Shown here one piece after another: positions 16,141 to 24,000 of a stretch of 24,000 nt of DNA. The stretch lies in assembly GCA_964606505.1 (NCBI GenBank), contig CAZSGM010000011.1, positions 1 to 24,000 of the forward strand. Reading direction: 5' to 3'. Position 1 is the first letter of the stretch. Each line of letters opens with the position of its first letter. Below the pieces are notes generated by a model. The model saw only the letters and a program-made list of their open reading frames with translations, did not search any database and was not told the origin of the DNA. The position numbers and the translations under genes were made by a program. The stretch comes from CAKVOD01 sp964606505 (GTDB lineage Bacteria; Bacillota; Clostridia; Christensenellales; UBA1242).

Positions 16141-17673
16141 ATGATTGCGAAAACAAACAGTTTTGGCTTAAATGGGATTGATGGATATTTAGTTGATATC
16201 GAAGTTGATTTGAACAATGGGCTTCCGTCATACGAAACAGTTGGCTTGCCAGACGCTGCCGTTAAAGAGGGGAAGGAGCGCATTCGTTCCGCTATAAAAA
16301 ACTCAGGGCTAAAGTACCCAATGCTGAAGATAACGATAAATCTTGCGCCCGCCGACACAAAAAAAGAGGGCTCAATTTATGATTTGGCAACAGCGATGGG
16401 GATACTTGCAGCAAGCGGACAAGTTGACTATGAGCGTACAAGAGAGTTTGCCTACATCGGCGAGCTTTCTCTTGATGGCTCAATCCGCCACGTAAACGGG
16501 GTTTTGCCAATACTCATAACGGCAAGTTCGCTGAAAGTTAAAAAGGTTATTGTCCCAAGCCAAAATAAAATGGAGGCTAGTTTTATCCAAGACGCAGAGA
16601 TATACGCATTTGATAACCTCCACGATGTCGTTGACTTTATCAATGGTTACATTGAAGCAAAACCACTTGAATGTCGCGACTATGAAAATGTTTTGAAAGA
16701 GCAACAATTTACAAACGACTTTAAATACGTCAAAGGTCAGTCGCAAGCAAAACGCGCGCTGGAAATCGCCGCAGCAGGTGGGCACAACGTCCTTATGATA
16801 GGCCCCCCAGGGACAGGTAAAACTATGCTAGCAAAATGTTTTGCAAGTATCTTGCCCGATATGACGTTCAACGAAGCACTTGAATGCACAAAAATTCACA
16901 GTGTCGCAGGAATGCTCGACAACAAAGAGGGGCTGATAAGCGTGAGACCGTTCCGCTCCCCGCACCATACCGCAACGCTCATTGCACTCACTGGTGGCGG
17001 TAGCAACGCAAAACCGGGGGAAATAAGCCTTGCACACAACGGCGTTTTGTTCTTGGACGAATTGCCTGAGTATAATCGCAGGACAGTTGAAACACTCAGA
17101 CAACCACTTGAAGACGGCGTTATAACGATTGCTCGTAACAAAATGACGGTCGAGTACCCCGCAAACTTTATGATGGTTGCGTCAATGAACCCGTGTCCTT
17201 GCGGTTACTACGGTTCGGAATCGTCGCAGTGTCGCTGTACGCCTGCGCAGATTTATAACTACCTAAACAAACTGTCGGGACCGCTTATGGATAGAATTGA
17301 CATTCATATGGAGGTCGACGGCATTTCATACGCAGACCTAAAATCGGAAAACCTTTCCGAATCATCTGCGGAAATTAAAAAACGCGTCAACCGCGCAAGA
17401 CAAGTCCAACTTGATAGGTATAAGGACGCCCAAATTTATAGCAACAGTGAAATGACTCCACAAATGATACAGGAATACTGCAAAATCGACGAAGAGAGCG
17501 AGGAACTACTAAAAATGGCGTTTGAAACACTTAACCTCAGTGCCCGCGGACACAATAGAATACTCAAGGTTGCTAGAACTATCGCAGACTTAGAGGGCAG
17601 CGAAAACATCGAAGCGGGGCACATCGCCGAAGCAATCGGTTACCGCACACTAGATAAAAAATATATATTGTAA
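16141..17673 (+). CDS. comM: ComM/YifB family Mg-chelatase-like AAA+ ATPase
   Basis: 510 residues, the family's usual length. ComM is a hexameric helicase that promotes branch migration when incoming single-stranded DNA is recombined during natural transformation (shown in other bacteria). An N-terminal Lon-type fold (1-175, with GLPDAAVKEGKERIRSA at 35-51) is followed by the AAA+ core. Walker A is GPPGTGKT at 221-228, Walker B VLFLDE at 302-307, the sensor-1 region SMNPCPCG at 348-355 with the Cys-rich PCPCG...CRC insert, and the arginine motif GPLMDRIDIH at 380-389. The C-terminal helical domain ends at residue 510. The SD AGGG at 16131-16134 is 6 bases before the ATG. dprA lies next, as in many Gram-positive genomes. 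Confidence 0.95.
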   Translation: MIAKTNSFGLNGIDGYLVDIEVDLNNGLPSYETVGLPDAAVKEGKERIRSAIKNSGLKYPMLKITINLAPADTKKEGSIYDLATAMGILAASGQVDYERTREFAYIGELSLDGSIRHVNGVLPILITASSLKVKKVIVPSQNKMEASFIQDAEIYAFDNLHDVVDFINGYIEAKPLECRDYENVLKEQQFTNDFKYVKGQSQAKRALEIAAAGGHNVLMIGPPGTGKTMLAKCFASILPDMTFNEALECTKIHSVAGMLDNKEGLISVRPFRSPHHTATLIALTGGGSNAKPGEISLAHNGVLFLDELPEYNRRTVETLRQPLEDGVITIARNKMTVEYPANFMMVASMNPCPCGYYGSESSQCRCTPAQIYNYLNKLSGPLMDRIDIHMEVDGISYADLKSENLSESSAEIKKRVNRARQVQLDRYKDAQIYSNSEMTPQMIQEYCKIDEESEELLKMAFETLNLSARGHNRILKVARTIADLEGSENIEAGHIAEAIGYRTLDKKYIL

Positions 17674-17678
17674 ATTTA

Positions 17679-17706
17679 ACTGCAGCACACGCGCAAAGGC
17701 TGCAGT
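17679..17706 (+). repeat. Inverted repeat after comM
   Basis: ACTGCAGC at 17679-17686 and GCTGCAGT at 17699-17706 form a perfect 8-base stem. The loop contains ACACGCGC, an octamer that recurs after topA and trxA. There is no T-run, so it is not a standard terminator. Confidence 0.55.
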
Positions 17707-17738
17707 AACCAATTACAAAAGCATTTAAATAAGCGAAT

Positions 17739-17767
17739 TTGCTTAAAATAAATATACAAATTATGAT
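17739..17767 (+). promoter_or_regulatory. Promoter of dprA
   Basis: TTGCTT at 17739-17744, 17-base spacer, TATGAT at 17762-17767. It predicts a short leader before the dprA start at 17795. Confidence 0.5.
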
Positions 17768-17794
17768 GACAATATACAAAAGGTGAAATGTATT

Positions 17795-18901
17795 ATGGAT
17801 AAAGAAATGTTAGAAAAAGAAAAGAAGGCTATTTGGCTTGACTCGTTTGGCGGAATAACTCTGAAGCAAAAGTTTGCACTGCTAGAATGTTTTGGAGACC
17901 CCAAAACTCTCTTTGATAGACTAATCCCCGACGCTGAGTATGTTAAAGCGGTTGTCGGCGAAAACATTTACAAAAAGATGTTGACGTTTAGGGATGACGC
18001 CTACATTGAAAGGGTTATTGAGCAGTATAAGCAGTTGGGCGTCGGCTTTGTTTCGCGCTACAACGATAAGTATAGCAACCTGCTAAGACAAATCGAGAAG
18101 CCTCCGCTCGTGCTTTACTATAAGGGAGACATTAGTTTATTGAACACATTCTGTATTAGTATGATTGGTACGCGCCATTGCACTCACTACGGTGCCGATT
18201 GTGCCCGTAAGTTTGCAAAAGAGTTAGCGGGAAACGACATCACTATAGTCTCAGGGCTTGCAACAGGTATCGACACTTGCGCACACGAGGGCGCACTTGC
18301 CGGCGGCAAAACAATTTCTGTTTTCGCAGGCGGCGTCGACCAAATCTACCCAGCGAGCAACGCCCAACTTGCGGACAAAATCGAAAAACAAGGCTTGATT
18401 ATTTCTGAATATCCACCTAAAACACCTATTGTTAGTTACAATTTCCCAGTTAGAAATAGAATAATCGCAGGCTTGAGCCGCGGCGTGTTAATCGTAGAGG
18501 CGCCGCTAAAGAGCGGAACAATGCACACCAAAGAATATGCGCTTAGCGAACACCGAGACGTTTTCTGTATCCCGGGGAACATTACCAGCATCGCAAGCCA
18601 AGGCACAAACAAACTTATCCACAACCAAGAAGCCGAGTGCGTCCTCTGCCCAGCGGATATACTTAACTATTACTACATTACGCCGAAAGTTAAAGCGGAA
18701 AAGGTTAAACAACAACAGCAACAGCATGACGGACTAATCGGCAAGATTTTGGACATCCTTTCAATCGAAATGACCGATTTTGAAACATTAAAACTTAAAA
18801 CGCAGGAAGATACCAAACTGCTTACCCAAACACTCACAAAAATGGAAATTATGGGCGCAATTAAAAAACTTCCGGGGAATAAGTACGAGTTGAAAAGCTA
18901 A
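17795..18901 (+). CDS. dprA: DNA-processing protein DprA (Smf)
   Basis: 368 residues from the ATG at 17795, with AAAGGTGA at 17778-17785; an in-frame GTG at 17783 has no site of its own. DprA binds incoming single-stranded DNA and loads RecA in transformation; it is also widespread in non-competent species. Residues 1-70 are a helical SAM/HhH-like region. The Rossmann-like DNA-binding core (80-290) has SGLATGIDTCAHEGAL at 153-168 and NFPVRNRIIAGLSRG at 216-230. Residues 312-368 form the C-terminal winged-helix domain. A short Gln run at 306-310 links the two. It lies between comM and topA, the classical order. Confidence 0.95.
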   Translation: MDKEMLEKEKKAIWLDSFGGITLKQKFALLECFGDPKTLFDRLIPDAEYVKAVVGENIYKKMLTFRDDAYIERVIEQYKQLGVGFVSRYNDKYSNLLRQIEKPPLVLYYKGDISLLNTFCISMIGTRHCTHYGADCARKFAKELAGNDITIVSGLATGIDTCAHEGALAGGKTISVFAGGVDQIYPASNAQLADKIEKQGLIISEYPPKTPIVSYNFPVRNRIIAGLSRGVLIVEAPLKSGTMHTKEYALSEHRDVFCIPGNITSIASQGTNKLIHNQEAECVLCPADILNYYYITPKVKAEKVKQQQQQHDGLIGKILDILSIEMTDFETLKLKTQEDTKLLTQTLTKMEIMGAIKKLPGNKYELKS

Positions 18902-19114
18902 AACAGTTGTATTTCTCAAAAAAATATGTTAAAATTATATGTTTTGTAGTGTTTTATCGCTTCAACTCGCTTTTTGTATTGGATTTAATTCGCCATCTTT
19001 CGTTGCGCGAATTCAAAGTTTGCGTGTATTTTTGCACCTATCTATCCAAACTACTGCTGGGTTTATATGTTGCGAGAGCCTGTAAAACAATTAATTGCGA
19101 AAGAAAAAATCAAC

Positions 19115-19142
19115 TTGCGATGGTTGGTTTTGAAGATATATA
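19115..19142 (+). promoter_or_regulatory. Possible promoter of topA
   Basis: TTGCGA at 19115-19120, 16-base spacer, TATATA at 19137-19142 (or TATAAG at 19139-19144 with 18 bases). Moderate match within the 277-base dprA-topA gap. Confidence 0.35.
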
Positions 19143-19178
19143 AGTAAATAGTACTAAATATAGAATTTTGGAGAAACA

Positions 19179-21359
19179 ATGATTTTAGTCGTTATAGAAG
19201 GTATTGGTAAACGAGAAACTGTTAATAAATATTTAGGTACTGGCTACGAAGTTTTTGCCTCAGGTGGACACGTCCGAGATTTGCCCGAACGTACACTTGG
19301 CGTTGATGTAAAAAACAATTTTGAGTTACAGTACAAGAATTTGCCAGAAAAAGAAAAAACAATCAAAGAACTATTGCAGAAAGCAAAAAAGGCTGAGAGC
19401 ATTTTGCTCGCAACCGACCCTGACCGCGAAGGAGAGGCTATTTCGTGGCACCTAGCGTACATTTTGGGACTAGATGTCTCGTCGCCTTGCCGTATTGAGT
19501 TTAACGAAATTACAAAGGACGCAATCCACCACGCACTGGAAAATCCACGTCCGCTAAACCTGCAGCTTGTTGACGCTCAGCAAGCACGTAGGGTTTTGGA
19601 TAGGCTTGTGGGTTACAAACTGTCGCCATTCTTGTCTCACAAAATTGCGCCAAAACTCTCAGCAGGGCGCGTGCAGTCGGTTACGCTAAAATTGGTTACC
19701 GACCGTGAGCGAGAGATTTTGAACTTTAAACCCGAAGAGTACTGGACGTTGACTGCGATAATGAAGAAACTCGGCGGAGACGTTTCCGATGACATCGAGT
19801 TTAAAGCAACATTTAATAGTATCGACGGCAAAAAGACGAAGATTAAAAGCGCAGACGAAATGCGTGAGTTGCGCGAAAGGATACAAGACAAAGACTATTC
19901 AGTCTATAAAATTAAAAAGGGCGAAACATTCACCAGCCCCAACCCGCCTTACATTACGAGTTCTATGCAACAAGACGCGCTCAACAAAATTGGGTTTAGC
20001 TTAAAAAAAACCACAAGCGTCGCGCAAAGACTTTATGAAGGTGTTGACATCGCCGGAGAGGGCAAGGCTGCACTCGTAACATATATAAGAACGGACTCAA
20101 CCCGCGTTGCGCCGCAAGCACAAGCCGCCGCAAAGGAGTTTATTCTTGAAAATTACGGCGCGGAATACTACCCAAGTAAGCCAAACGTTTATAGAGCGAA
20201 AAAGGATGCTCAAGACGCGCACGAAGCAATCCGTCCCGTCAACATTAAAAGGACGCCCGATTCACTCAAGGGCAAAATTTCCGACGACGAGTATAAGTTG
20301 TACAAACTCATTTACGAGCGTTTTTTGGCGAGCCAAATGAGCAGCGCAAAGTTCTATTCGGTTAGCGCCGACTTAGAAACTGTTGGAACGGAGAAAAAAT
20401 ACCAGTTTAAAGCGACGGGTAGAACGCTCCTGTTTGCAGGTTTTATGAAAGTTTATAAAGCGTACAGCGAAGAAGAGGAAAAGGAGCAAGACAAAATGCC
20501 AAACCTCGACGAGGGCGACCTGTGCCGCGCACTTTCGTATAAGGAAGAGCAAAAGTTTACAAAACCGCCCGCAAGGTACACCGAAGCAAGCCTCGTCAAA
20601 ACAATGGAAGAAAAAGGTATCGGACGCCCTGCAACTTACACCCCAACAATCACTTTGCTCGCGTCGCGCACTTACACCGAAAAGGACGGCAAGTATTTAA
20701 AACCGACCGAACTTGGGTTCAAAGTTACAGACCTACTCACAAAATATTTTGAAAACATAATGGATATTTCATTCACCGCAGGGATGGAAACAAAACTCGA
20801 CGAAGTTGCAGAGGGCGACCTCGATTGGAAAGCGGTCGTTAATGAGTTTTGGACGGATTTTGAGAAACAACTAATTGTTGCGGGCGAAAGCACCGAAACA
20901 TACAAAGCCGAGCCAATCCCAACGAGCGAGATTTGCGAAAAATGCGGAAAACCAATGGTTATTCGTGCCGGAAGATATGGAAAATTCCTGTCCTGCTCCG
21001 ACTACCCAGCGTGCAAACACATCCGCAAGGACGTCCGCATAGGCGAAAACAATGAACTTATCAAGGTTGAGCCAAAGCAAGTAGTCGAAACCGACCAAGT
21101 CTGCGACAAATGCGGCAGCCCAATGGTTGTCAAAGAGGGGCGTTTTGGACAATTTTTAGCGTGCTCAAACTACCCAACTTGCAAAAACATCAAGTCGCTC
21201 GACAACGTCGACTACGGCAAATGCCCAAAATGCGGCAAACCACTCGCTAAACGAATGAACAAAAACAGAAGATTTTTCTACGGCTGCACAGGTTACCCCG
21301 AATGCGACTATTTGTCAAATGTCCCGCTCGTAAAAGGCGCGGACAAACCCGAGGCGTAA
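19179..21359 (+). CDS. topA: DNA topoisomerase I (type IA)
   Basis: 726 residues. TopA relaxes negative supercoils by cutting one strand. The N-terminal TOPRIM domain has Glu7 and the acidic triad DPDRE at 80-84. QQARRVLDRLVGY is at 134-146, SAGRVQSV at 161-168, and the catalytic tyrosine is Tyr302 in TYIRTDSTR at 301-309. Three C4 zinc ribbons end the protein: C586/589/606/612, C642/645/662/668 and C682/685/703/709. The start ATG has GGAG at 19170-19173. Odd point: the near-invariant VESPAKAKTI at the start of the TOPRIM domain reads IEGIGKRETV here, keeping the Glu and the first Lys. It sits downstream of dprA and upstream of hslVU, as in Bacillus, but without trmFO and xerC between. Confidence 0.96.
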   Translation: MILVVIEGIGKRETVNKYLGTGYEVFASGGHVRDLPERTLGVDVKNNFELQYKNLPEKEKTIKELLQKAKKAESILLATDPDREGEAISWHLAYILGLDVSSPCRIEFNEITKDAIHHALENPRPLNLQLVDAQQARRVLDRLVGYKLSPFLSHKIAPKLSAGRVQSVTLKLVTDREREILNFKPEEYWTLTAIMKKLGGDVSDDIEFKATFNSIDGKKTKIKSADEMRELRERIQDKDYSVYKIKKGETFTSPNPPYITSSMQQDALNKIGFSLKKTTSVAQRLYEGVDIAGEGKAALVTYIRTDSTRVAPQAQAAAKEFILENYGAEYYPSKPNVYRAKKDAQDAHEAIRPVNIKRTPDSLKGKISDDEYKLYKLIYERFLASQMSSAKFYSVSADLETVGTEKKYQFKATGRTLLFAGFMKVYKAYSEEEEKEQDKMPNLDEGDLCRALSYKEEQKFTKPPARYTEASLVKTMEEKGIGRPATYTPTITLLASRTYTEKDGKYLKPTELGFKVTDLLTKYFENIMDISFTAGMETKLDEVAEGDLDWKAVVNEFWTDFEKQLIVAGESTETYKAEPIPTSEICEKCGKPMVIRAGRYGKFLSCSDYPACKHIRKDVRIGENNELIKVEPKQVVETDQVCDKCGSPMVVKEGRFGQFLACSNYPTCKNIKSLDNVDYGKCPKCGKPLAKRMNKNRRFFYGCTGYPECDYLSNVPLVKGADKPEA

Positions 21360-21392
21360 CACGCGCGTATATAAGGGAAAATCATTTATAAG

Positions 21393-21419
21393 AATTGTTA
21401 ATATAGAAAATTGTTAATA
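21393..21419 (+). repeat. Direct repeat upstream of hslV
   Basis: AATTGTTAATA occurs at 21393-21403 and 21409-21419, with starts 16 bases apart, directly before the hslV ribosome-binding site. It could be a regulator site or contribute to a weak promoter; no CtsR-like box is seen. Confidence 0.4.
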
Positions 21420-21433
21420 ATTGAGGAGATATT

Positions 21434-21967
21434 ATGGAACAAATTCATAGCACAACTATAATTGCAGTTAGAAAAGACGGCAAAACAGCAATGGCAGGCG
21501 ACGGGCAAGCAACACTTGAACACATCGTTGCAAAAGCTCACGCAAAAAAGGTTAGACGAATTTACAACGACCAAGTTATCGTTGGTTTTGCTGGCGGCGT
21601 CGCCGACGCATTTACCTTGATTGAGAGATTTGAGGGAATGTTGCAAAAATATTCGGGAAACCTAATGCGCAGCGCCGTTGAACTCGCGCAAACGTGGCGT
21701 AGAGATGAGGTTATGCGCAGGCTTGAAGCGCAAATGATTGTTGCCGACAAAACGACATTGTTGCAAGTTACAGGTTCGGGCGAAGTCGTCGAGCCAGATG
21801 ATGGGATTTTGGCAATCGGCTCGGGTAGTATGTACGCGCTTTCTGCCGCAAAAGCACTCGTTGCGCATACCGATATGAACGCGCGCGAGATTGCCGACAA
21901 CGCTATTAATATTGCAGCTGACATATGTATTTACACAAATCACAATATTGTGATTGAGGAGGTTTAA
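21434..21967 (+). CDS. hslV: HslV peptidase subunit of the HslUV protease
   Basis: 177 residues. HslV forms a proteasome-like double ring with N-terminal Thr active sites and is activated by HslU. The sequence starts MEQIHSTTIIAV: a 6-residue propeptide would be removed to expose Thr7, as in the longer Gram-positive ClpQ forms. Also seen are MAGDGQAT at 20-27, KVRRI, GFAGGVADAFTL and the GSGSMYAL loop. GAGGAGA at 21423-21429 lies 4 bases before the ATG. Its stop is 1 base before the hslU ATG, and the hslU ribosome-binding site lies inside the end of hslV, so the two are coupled. Confidence 0.95.
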   Translation: MEQIHSTTIIAVRKDGKTAMAGDGQATLEHIVAKAHAKKVRRIYNDQVIVGFAGGVADAFTLIERFEGMLQKYSGNLMRSAVELAQTWRRDEVMRRLEAQMIVADKTTLLQVTGSGEVVEPDDGILAIGSGSMYALSAAKALVAHTDMNAREIADNAINIAADICIYTNHNIVIEEV

Positions 21968-21968
21968 A

Positions 21969-23285
21969 ATGGAAATGTCCCCCAAAGAAATTGTTGACGA
22001 ACTTAATAAATATATCATCGGACAAGAGGAAGCAAAGCGTGCCGTTGCTGTCGCATTAAGAAACCGTTACCGCCGCAGCCAACTCCCCGAGGAATTAAAA
22101 GAGGACATCACGCCTAAAAACATCATCCTAAAAGGACCAACAGGCGTTGGCAAAACCGAAATCGCTAGGCGCCTCGCAAAACTTGTCCGCGCGCCATTTG
22201 TAAAGGTTGAAGCAACCAAATTTACCGAAGTCGGTTACGTTGGTAGGGATGTTGAAAGCATTATCCGCGACTTGGCAGAAACATCCATTCGCCTTGTTAA
22301 GGAAGAGAAGTTTGAAGAAGTTAAGGATAAAACCTTAGCAATTGTTAACCGCCAACTTGTCAATGTTATCTTTGAGCAAAAACTCAAGGAAAAATCCGTC
22401 GAAGAAGGCGAGAAAAACAACTTGCGCGAGCAGGTTGAAAAGGATTTGCTCGCAGGAAAACTCGACGATTATGTTATCGAAATTGAAATTGTCGAAGCGC
22501 CAAAACAGGTTGAAATTATGCCAGGTATGGGCGCTATGGACTTGGGCGACATTATGGGCGGAATTTTCCCTCAAAAGAAAAAACGCAAGAAAATGCCCGT
22601 CAAAATTGCGCGCGACTATATGATGAACGAGGAAAGTTCAAAGTTTATTGATATGGATACCGTTAAGGCAGAGGCAATCCGCCGTTGCGAGCAAGATGGA
22701 ATTGTTTTCATCGACGAGATTGATAAGGTCGCAGGCAAGGGCAACGGCAAGAACGGCCCCGACGTTTCGCGCGAGGGAGTTCAAAGGGACATTTTGCCTA
22801 TTGTTGAGGGCAGCACAGTTACGACTAAGTACGGGACTATCAAGACCGACTACATTTTGTTTATCGCAGCAGGCGCGTTTCACACCGCGAAAGTTGAGGA
22901 CTTAATCCCTGAATTGCTCGGACGTTTCCCAATTCAAGTGGAACTCAAGAACTTGACAAAAGAGGACTTTGTTAATATCCTCACTAACACCAAAAACTCA
23001 ATAACTCAACAATATTCTGCACTGCTTAGGGTTGATAACATCAACCTCGTGTTCGACGAAAGCGCAATCGACGAAATTGCGGATATTTCAGTTCGCGAAA
23101 ACGAAACGAGTGAAAACATCGGCGCGCGCCGTTTGCACACGATTATGGAAAACTTGCTCGAAAACATTTCCTTCTATGCGGACGGGTCGTTCCCAATGAC
23201 CGAGGTTAAGATTGACCGCGCGTATGTTGATAACGAGTTAAAGTCAACCTTGTCAAAGTACGACCTCAAAAAATACATTTTGTAA
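21969..23285 (+). CDS. hslU: HslU ATPase subunit of the HslUV protease
   Basis: 438 residues from the ATG at 21969, which has AGGAGG at 21957-21962; an in-frame TTG at 21954 inside hslV is not supported. HslU is the AAA+ unfoldase that feeds HslV. Walker A is GPTGVGKT at 56-63, the pore loop GYVGRD at 89-94, Walker B GIVFIDEID at 244-252, and sensor 2 is in ENIGARRLH. The intermediate (I) domain lies at about 105-220 with an acidic/Lys-rich segment and a Met/Gly-rich stretch. The C-terminal end KKYIL fits the tail that inserts into HslV to activate it. codY, which often follows, is absent; trxA follows after 47 bases. Confidence 0.96.
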   Translation: MEMSPKEIVDELNKYIIGQEEAKRAVAVALRNRYRRSQLPEELKEDITPKNIILKGPTGVGKTEIARRLAKLVRAPFVKVEATKFTEVGYVGRDVESIIRDLAETSIRLVKEEKFEEVKDKTLAIVNRQLVNVIFEQKLKEKSVEEGEKNNLREQVEKDLLAGKLDDYVIEIEIVEAPKQVEIMPGMGAMDLGDIMGGIFPQKKKRKKMPVKIARDYMMNEESSKFIDMDTVKAEAIRRCEQDGIVFIDEIDKVAGKGNGKNGPDVSREGVQRDILPIVEGSTVTTKYGTIKTDYILFIAAGAFHTAKVEDLIPELLGRFPIQVELKNLTKEDFVNILTNTKNSITQQYSALLRVDNINLVFDESAIDEIADISVRENETSENIGARRLHTIMENLLENISFYADGSFPMTEVKIDRAYVDNELKSTLSKYDLKKYIL

Positions 23286-23332
23286 TTGAATAATTTTTAG
23301 TTAAATAACAAAACTATTAATAAGGAGTTAAT

Positions 23333-23650
23333 ATGGAAATTCTACATTTAAACGAAGGCTCTTACAGAGAACTTATGAAACAAAGTGGGGTAGCTGTTGT
23401 CGATTTTTACGCTACGTGGTGCCCTCCTTGCAAAATGCTCGCCCCAATCATTGAGGAAATCGCAAGCGAAGCAAAGGGTTACACCGTCGCAAAACTTGAT
23501 GTCGATGAGGGAATTGAAGTTGCGAACGAACTTGGCGTTATGAGTATTCCAACAGTCATTATCTTTGTTGACGGGGTCGAAAAGGAAAGGCTTGTCGGCT
23601 TTAGAAATAAAGAGGAACTTTTGGAAGCTATTAGTAACGTTGTTGCTTAG
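23333..23650 (+). CDS. trxA: Thioredoxin with WCPPC active site
   Basis: 105 residues, the classic single-domain size. Thioredoxin reduces protein disulfides in the cytoplasm using electrons from thioredoxin reductase. Seen: buried Asp24 in VVDFYA, active site W29-C30-P31-P32-C33, cis-Pro73 in SIPT and the closing Gly-rich strand. The active site is WCPPC rather than the usual WCGPC, which should alter redox potential. AAGGAG at 23322-23327 is 5 bases before the ATG. There is no signal peptide. It is 47 bases after hslU with no terminator between, so it is probably co-transcribed; the strong terminator at 23732 follows. Confidence 0.92.
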   Translation: MEILHLNEGSYRELMKQSGVAVVDFYATWCPPCKMLAPIIEEIASEAKGYTVAKLDVDEGIEVANELGVMSIPTVIIFVDGVEKERLVGFRNKEELLEAISNVVA

Positions 23651-23731
23651 TCGCAAGCTGCCAAGCACACGCGCCTAGGTTGCGCCTCTGCTAAAGTTAT
23701 AGGTCGCTTAGTTATTATTGAATAGGTTTAA

Positions 23732-23764
23732 AAACTGTCGCGCACGTGTGTCGGCAGTTTTTTT
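23732..23764 (+). terminator. Rho-independent terminator after trxA
   Basis: AAACTGTCG at 23732-23740 pairs with CGGCAGTTT at 23752-23760 (one G-T pair), with CACGTG in the loop region and seven T at 23758-23764. It ends the comM-to-trxA direction of transcription. Confidence 0.85.
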
Positions 23765-24000
23765 GATTAAAACACAGCAGCAAATGTTGAGGAATTAACT
23801 AAATCGCGGAAGGGGAGTGTTTACAAATTTACTAAAATATTTGGCGGGTTTACAAAAACTTTTAAAAGTTTGTAAAATTTGTTGAAACTCCCCGAGTTTG
23901 CGAAAAAGCCAGTGTTTCTGCGGTTTGTAGGCAAAAGTGAGGTTGCGACACACGCGGGTAGGTTTACGAAAACGGGCAAAAAATGTCAAAAAAACGAGTA
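23765..24000. repeat. Inverted and direct repeat region at the window edge
   Basis: An imperfect inverted repeat (23812-23830 versus 23875-23893, ends GGGGAGT/ACTCCCC) encloses a near-palindrome at 23849-23876. Four copies of TTTACNAAA/TTTGCGAAA lie at 23828, 23849, 23897 and 23963. Their spacings (21, 48, 66) are all multiples of three, and in that frame they read FTK, FTK, FAK, FTK with one TAA at 23873. No gene with a ribosome-binding site is seen; the structure may continue past the window. Confidence 0.5.

Noticed and set aside
18907..19143. 78-codon TTG-start frame between dprA and topA
   Set aside because: No ribosome-binding site, unusual start and an aromatic/Cys-rich composition without recognisable domain; a topA promoter candidate overlaps its end.
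23795..23989. 64-codon minus-strand frame
   Set aside because: It is the complement of the repeat region and has no ribosome-binding site.

Overview
The window is AT-rich bacterial DNA with strong Shine-Dalgarno sequences (AGGAGG/GGAG 5-7 bases before the start). Gene content and order are typical of a Gram-positive Firmicute (Bacillota), most likely an uncultured Clostridia-type organism. The main support is the comM-dprA-topA-hslV-hslU run (compare dprA-topA-trmFO-xerC-clpQ-clpY-codY in Bacillus), a PolA without proofreading residues, and an HflX with a long N-terminal extension. The species cannot be named from this sequence. There are no rRNA or tRNA genes, transposases or CRISPR arrays.

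Layout: (1) 1-532 is an AT-rich non-coding stretch with a terminator of an upstream unit and four degenerate copies of a GTATACC-ATTTGC motif. (2) 533-2934 is a two-gene operon: an exported helical protein of unknown function overlapping hflX by 4 bases. (3) 3352-3630 (minus) encodes a 92-residue protein with 17 cysteines and a hydrophobic C-terminal half. (4) 4047-7163 encodes a 1038-residue cell-surface protein: signal peptide, about eight Ig-like domains, C-terminal membrane anchor. (5) 7495-13172 is a DNA-repair unit: two tandem paralogous small proteins (predicted winged helix plus one C-terminal membrane helix), then uvrB and uvrA. (6) 13372-15927 (minus) is polA, convergent with uvrA and sharing a bidirectional terminator with it. 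(7) 16141-23650 runs rightward: comM, dprA, topA, hslV, hslU, trxA. (8) 23651-24000 holds a strong terminator and then a repeat-rich inverted structure that continues to the window edge.

The genes fit a genome-maintenance theme. UvrA and UvrB recognise damage, PolA fills the gap, DprA and ComM handle incoming single-stranded DNA in transformation and recombination, and TopA relaxes negative supercoils. HslVU is a protease, HflX a ribosome-rescue GTPase and TrxA a disulfide reductase. No obviously new multi-gene defence or mobile system is visible. The parts least explained by known families are the membrane-anchored winged-helix pair fused to the uvrBA operon, the cysteine-rich minus-strand protein, the large surface protein, several tiny ORFs with excellent ribosome-binding sites, and the recurrent intergenic sequence elements.
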